DNA of 64,000 bases from Acetobacter aceti NBRC 14818 (GTDB lineage: Bacteria > Pseudomonadota > Alphaproteobacteria > Acetobacterales > Acetobacteraceae): contig NZ_AP023410.1 of NCBI RefSeq assembly GCF_000193495.2, positions 1,178,001 through 1,242,000 on the forward strand, in the 5' to 3' direction. The translations under genes were made by a program, and so were the position numbers. Shown here piece after piece: positions 61,686-64,000 of this stretch (the stretch's first letter is position 1; each line of letters opens with the position of its first letter). Under the pieces are notes generated by a model. That model was not told where the DNA came from, did not search any database, and was given only the letters and a program-made list of their open reading frames with translations.

Positions 61686-62171
61686 TCACTCATCCCCTAT
61701 GGTGCGAACGGTTCTCGGGGCCGCCGGAATGGAACCATCATTGGCAACCGGCTTCGTCACCCTGCCTTTGGTAATATCAATACGCCTTACGCGCACTTCA
61801 GGTTCAGGCCGGAACAGATCAATGTGCAACAGACCATTATCGAGCCATGCACCGCCTATATCTATTCCTTCCGCCAGAACGAAAGACTTCTGAAACTGAC
61901 GGGCTGCAATACCACGATGCAGGAAAATACGTCCCTGCAGATCCTCCGACTGCCGCCCTCGGATAACGAGTTGATTGTCCTCCTGCGTGATCTGGAGATC
62001 TTCCATCGTGAACCCCGCTACCGCGAGAGTAATCCGCAACGCAGACGAACTCAGTTGTTCAATATTGTAAGGGGGATATCCATCCCCTGACGACTTGGAC
62101 GCACGCTCAAGCATGGTCTCAAGATGATCAAAGCCGAGAAACATCGGCGATCCAAACACTCTTCCAGACAT
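61686..62171 (-). CDS. Small heat-shock protein Hsp20 (alpha-crystallin/IbpA type)
   Basis: 161 residues from the ATG at 62171 (GGAGG upstream). It opens with the IbpA-like FGSPMFLGFDHLETMLERA; the alpha-crystallin domain (about 38-135) contains LRITLAVAGFTMEDLQITQEDNQLVIRGRQ, RIFLHRGIAARQFQKSFVLAEGI and GLLHIDLFR. The C-terminal extension is Pro/Val-rich. ATP-independent holdase that keeps unfolded proteins soluble. Transcribed from the promoter at 62241-62268 with DUF1150. Confidence 0.94.
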   Translation of the reverse strand: MSGRVFGSPMFLGFDHLETMLERASKSSGDGYPPYNIEQLSSSALRITLAVAGFTMEDLQITQEDNQLVIRGRQSEDLQGRIFLHRGIAARQFQKSFVLAEGIDIGGAWLDNGLLHIDLFRPEPEVRVRRIDITKGRVTKPVANDGSIPAAPRTVRTIGDE

Positions 62172-62240
62172 TTCAGCCTCCTCCAGTGAGCGAGACACTC
62201 TCGGACCGGTCCCTCTTGGGCAACCTGTCTCCCTATAGGG

Positions 62241-62268
62241 ATATGGAGTTTCTATCCTGGCTTGCAAG
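62241..62268 (-). promoter_or_regulatory. Heat-shock (sigma-32/RpoH) promoter for hsp20
   Basis: On the minus strand CTTGCAAG (62268-62261) is followed after 14 bases by CCATAT (62246-62241), close to the alphaproteobacterial RpoH pattern CTTG...C(C/T)ATAT. The -10 ends about 70 bases before the hsp20 ATG, leaving a short leader that could form a thermosensor hairpin. Confidence 0.7.
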
Positions 62269-62300
62269 GGGCCGCTTAAGGAGAGGAATAAATCACTTCC

Positions 62301-63302
62301 TCAATGAGGTCGCGCTGTAAACTGTTTCAGCACCGCCATCTGGGGTTTTTCAACCCCATCCCTACCTGGTTGCACTGAGTACATATAATTCCCCCACATC
62401 GGTCCGCCAGCCCAGTATGTCCAGCCATACCAGACATCTGACGTCTGATTGATGAAGTTCAAGGCAACACGAAGATCGGCCAGACACCCGGCATTGTCGC
62501 TGACCCCGAACTCACCAAGCAGCCCCTTCGCCTTGTGTGCTTTCAACCAGTCCGTGAAAGGCCTCAGCCGACCTTCCACCTGATTCTCCGGCACGCATTC
62601 CGCCGAAGTTCCTGAACTGTCACGATCGAAATACTGATGCGCCTCAAAAATCAGACCGTGACGCGGGTCAGTCAGGGTCGCCAAAGCATCTCCGTTCACC
62701 TGTGGAAAATTATGTGCGCCATCCCACTGCACACCAGACACTGTAATCAGATTTTTGGCACCTGTAGCCCTGATGGCGTTGATGACTTTCTGCTGGATGG
62801 CTGCCCAGTCCCCAGCGGACGGCAGTTTTGGTTCATTCATAATACCAAAGAGAACATGAGGATCGTTGGCAAAAACGCGAGCCAGCTTCACCCAGACATC
62901 AACAAAGTCATCAACCTTGACCGCGTCCGATCCAATAAGCTGGCCATGATATGAACCGTAATTATGCAGATCGATGATGACATTTGCCTTGCCGGCTTTT
63001 GCCATCGCCACCACACTCTGAATGTGAGCGAGATAGCGGGGATCAAGACCGGATAATGGCTGGGGCTGAAGGCGTTCCCAAAGCACAGGAAGACGGATCA
63101 GCTTCATTCCCGCCGCAGTAAAGTAATCCACCTCTCCCTGTCGGGGAAACATGTAATCCCAGCCATCACGTCCGGGTACTTTGCCGCTCGCAAATGCAGC
63201 TGCGGACAGGTTAATACCCGCTATCGGTGCAGCGCTGACTTTATCAGCTACGAGGCATGAAGCGCCCAAAACGAAGCATGACAGGAAACGGGTCAGGTTC
63301 AT
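62301..63302 (-). CDS. Secreted glycoside hydrolase family 5 (endoglucanase-like)
   Basis: 333 residues with a signal peptide (about 1-24, ending KVSAA). Catalytic acids are visible: acid/base E157 in GIMNEP and nucleophile E264 in LLGEFG. The family features DLHNYGSY, FEAHQYFDRD and WYGWTYWAGG are present. It probably cleaves beta-1,4-glucan or a related backbone. It lies beside a GumK-like gene, so it may trim an acetan-type polysaccharide or cellulose. Confidence 0.93.
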   Translation of the reverse strand: MNLTRFLSCFVLGASCLVADKVSAAPIAGINLSAAAFASGKVPGRDGWDYMFPRQGEVDYFTAAGMKLIRLPVLWERLQPQPLSGLDPRYLAHIQSVVAMAKAGKANVIIDLHNYGSYHGQLIGSDAVKVDDFVDVWVKLARVFANDPHVLFGIMNEPKLPSAGDWAAIQQKVINAIRATGAKNLITVSGVQWDGAHNFPQVNGDALATLTDPRHGLIFEAHQYFDRDSSGTSAECVPENQVEGRLRPFTDWLKAHKAKGLLGEFGVSDNAGCLADLRVALNFINQTSDVWYGWTYWAGGPMWGNYMYSVQPGRDGVEKPQMAVLKQFTARPH

Positions 63303-63579
63303 TTATTTTCTCCGGCCTAACAAAAGCATCTCCCAACGATTATGCAGAACCGGAAACCTCCCATCATATTGGTAAATATCTTCATGAGACCAATAAATAT
63401 CCACTTGTGGACTTAAAAAAATATCCTTCCAGTGCTGATTGCATCCTACATGACACACACACAACAATTGATTTATTCACTCTCAACCTGTTGATTATGC
63501 AGGTCAGAATGGCAATGATTGGTCTGCGGCGAAAACGCCTGTTGCGTTATTCCTGTAAACGGAGGAAACACGTTCCACC

Positions 63580-64000
63580 ATGACCAGCTTCCTTGTTCTT
63601 TCTGTGCATGACTTCCGTTCGCGCCGCAAGGCCAGCGTGCATTTCATCGCAACCGAACTGGCTAAACGTGGTCAGGTGAGATTCTATTCCACCGGACTCA
63701 GCCGCCTTTCCGAACATCGCGGTGACACCCGCACGGATCTCGCACCACGCGCCAACCGCGTCGAAGTCGAGAATGGTGTTGAGTGCTACCTCCAGCGTGG
63801 TTTCTGGCATCCGTTCAGAATCATGAAACCCGGGATGGGCCCGCTGGAATCCGCCATGTTCCGCTTCTATCGCTGGCGCATGCCCTCCATCCTGAAGCAA
63901 TGGATACAACAGGCGGACGTCGTGTTCATCGAGTCCGGCATGGCGGCCGTCTATATTGCTGATGTAAAGCGCCTGAACCCTAAGGCCAGACTTGTTTATC
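63580..64000 (+). CDS. GumK/AceK-like glucuronosyltransferase (partial, 5' end only)
   Basis: 140 residues are in the window, beginning with ATG after GGAGGA. The sequence parallels Xanthomonas GumK position by position: LVLSVHDFRSRRKASVHFIATELAKRG, RFYSTGLSRLSEHRGDTR, NGVECYLQRG..HPF, AMFRFYRW and VVFIESGMAAVYIADVKRLNPKARLVY. GumK adds glucuronic acid to the lipid-linked precursor of xanthan; the acetan homologue is AceK. It signals that an acetan-type exopolysaccharide locus lies to the right. The 3' end is outside the window. Confidence 0.88.
   Translation, partial: MTSFLVLSVHDFRSRRKASVHFIATELAKRGQVRFYSTGLSRLSEHRGDTRTDLAPRANRVEVENGVECYLQRGFWHPFRIMKPGMGPLESAMFRFYRWRMPSILKQWIQQADVVFIESGMAAVYIADVKRLNPKARLVY

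Noticed and set aside
52950-63600. CRISPR array or cas genes in the island
   Set aside because: No regularly spaced repeats and no Cas motifs were seen.

Overview
The window looks like chromosome of an acetic acid bacterium (Acetobacteraceae, Alphaproteobacteria). Most genes are GC-rich. The core block ftsZ-lpxC-bamD-recN-ligA-ppdK fits an alphaproteobacterial backbone, a hopanoid-associated RND exporter (hpnN) is present, and the right edge enters a locus with a GumK/AceK-type glucuronosyltransferase like that used for acetan-type exopolysaccharide. Genus cannot be fixed from the sequence alone.

Layout. 1-11.9 kb: cell division and envelope (ftsZ, lpxC, bamD), DNA repair (recN, ligA), and ppdK with its DUF299 regulator. 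11.9-15.2 kb (minus strand): class II DAHP synthase, nicotinate phosphoribosyltransferase and a small acidic protein. 15.8-21 kb: an operon of APC permease, APH-like kinase and class III PLP enzyme, divergent from an AraC regulator. 21-29 kb: M32 carboxypeptidase, alkB, small exported proteins, an AI-2E family membrane protein, and def-fmt-truA. 29.2-31.2 kb: a decayed IS5-family element and a very AT-rich acyltransferase, both probably acquired. 31.6-38 kb: hpnN, an NmrA-like reductase, a Tat-exported phosphoesterase and an MFS exporter. 38.4-40.6 kb: a DyP peroxidase-encapsulin nanocompartment operon plus a small internally duplicated protein. 40.7-46.3 kb: a MocR regulator followed by ABM monooxygenase, Tm-1-like protein, PEP-hydrolase-like TIM barrel, royal-jelly-family secreted protein and nitroreductase. 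46.4-52.8 kb: a His-rich aquaporin, a TPR lipoprotein, and an amidohydrolase-aldo/keto reductase-royal-jelly protein operon.

52.95-61 kb is a genomic island at tRNA-Val(CAC). It holds a frameshifted tyrosine integrase whose stop codon was created by an IS5-family insertion, a 45-residue lipoprotein, an IS1595-type transposase whose stop overlaps the start of a dinD-like gene, and two or three unknown genes with lower GC. 61.3-64 kb returns to backbone-like content: an hsp20-DUF1150 operon behind a heat-shock-type promoter, a secreted GH5 glycosidase, and the 5' part of a GumK-like glycosyltransferase cut by the window end.

The most notable items are the complete encapsulin/DyP operon with a visible cargo-loading tail, the unexplored island cassette (transposase-dinD-tail-anchored protein-unknown protein), the kinase/phospholyase-like operon, the split Tm-1 cluster and the aquaporin with a histidine-rich N-terminal tail.
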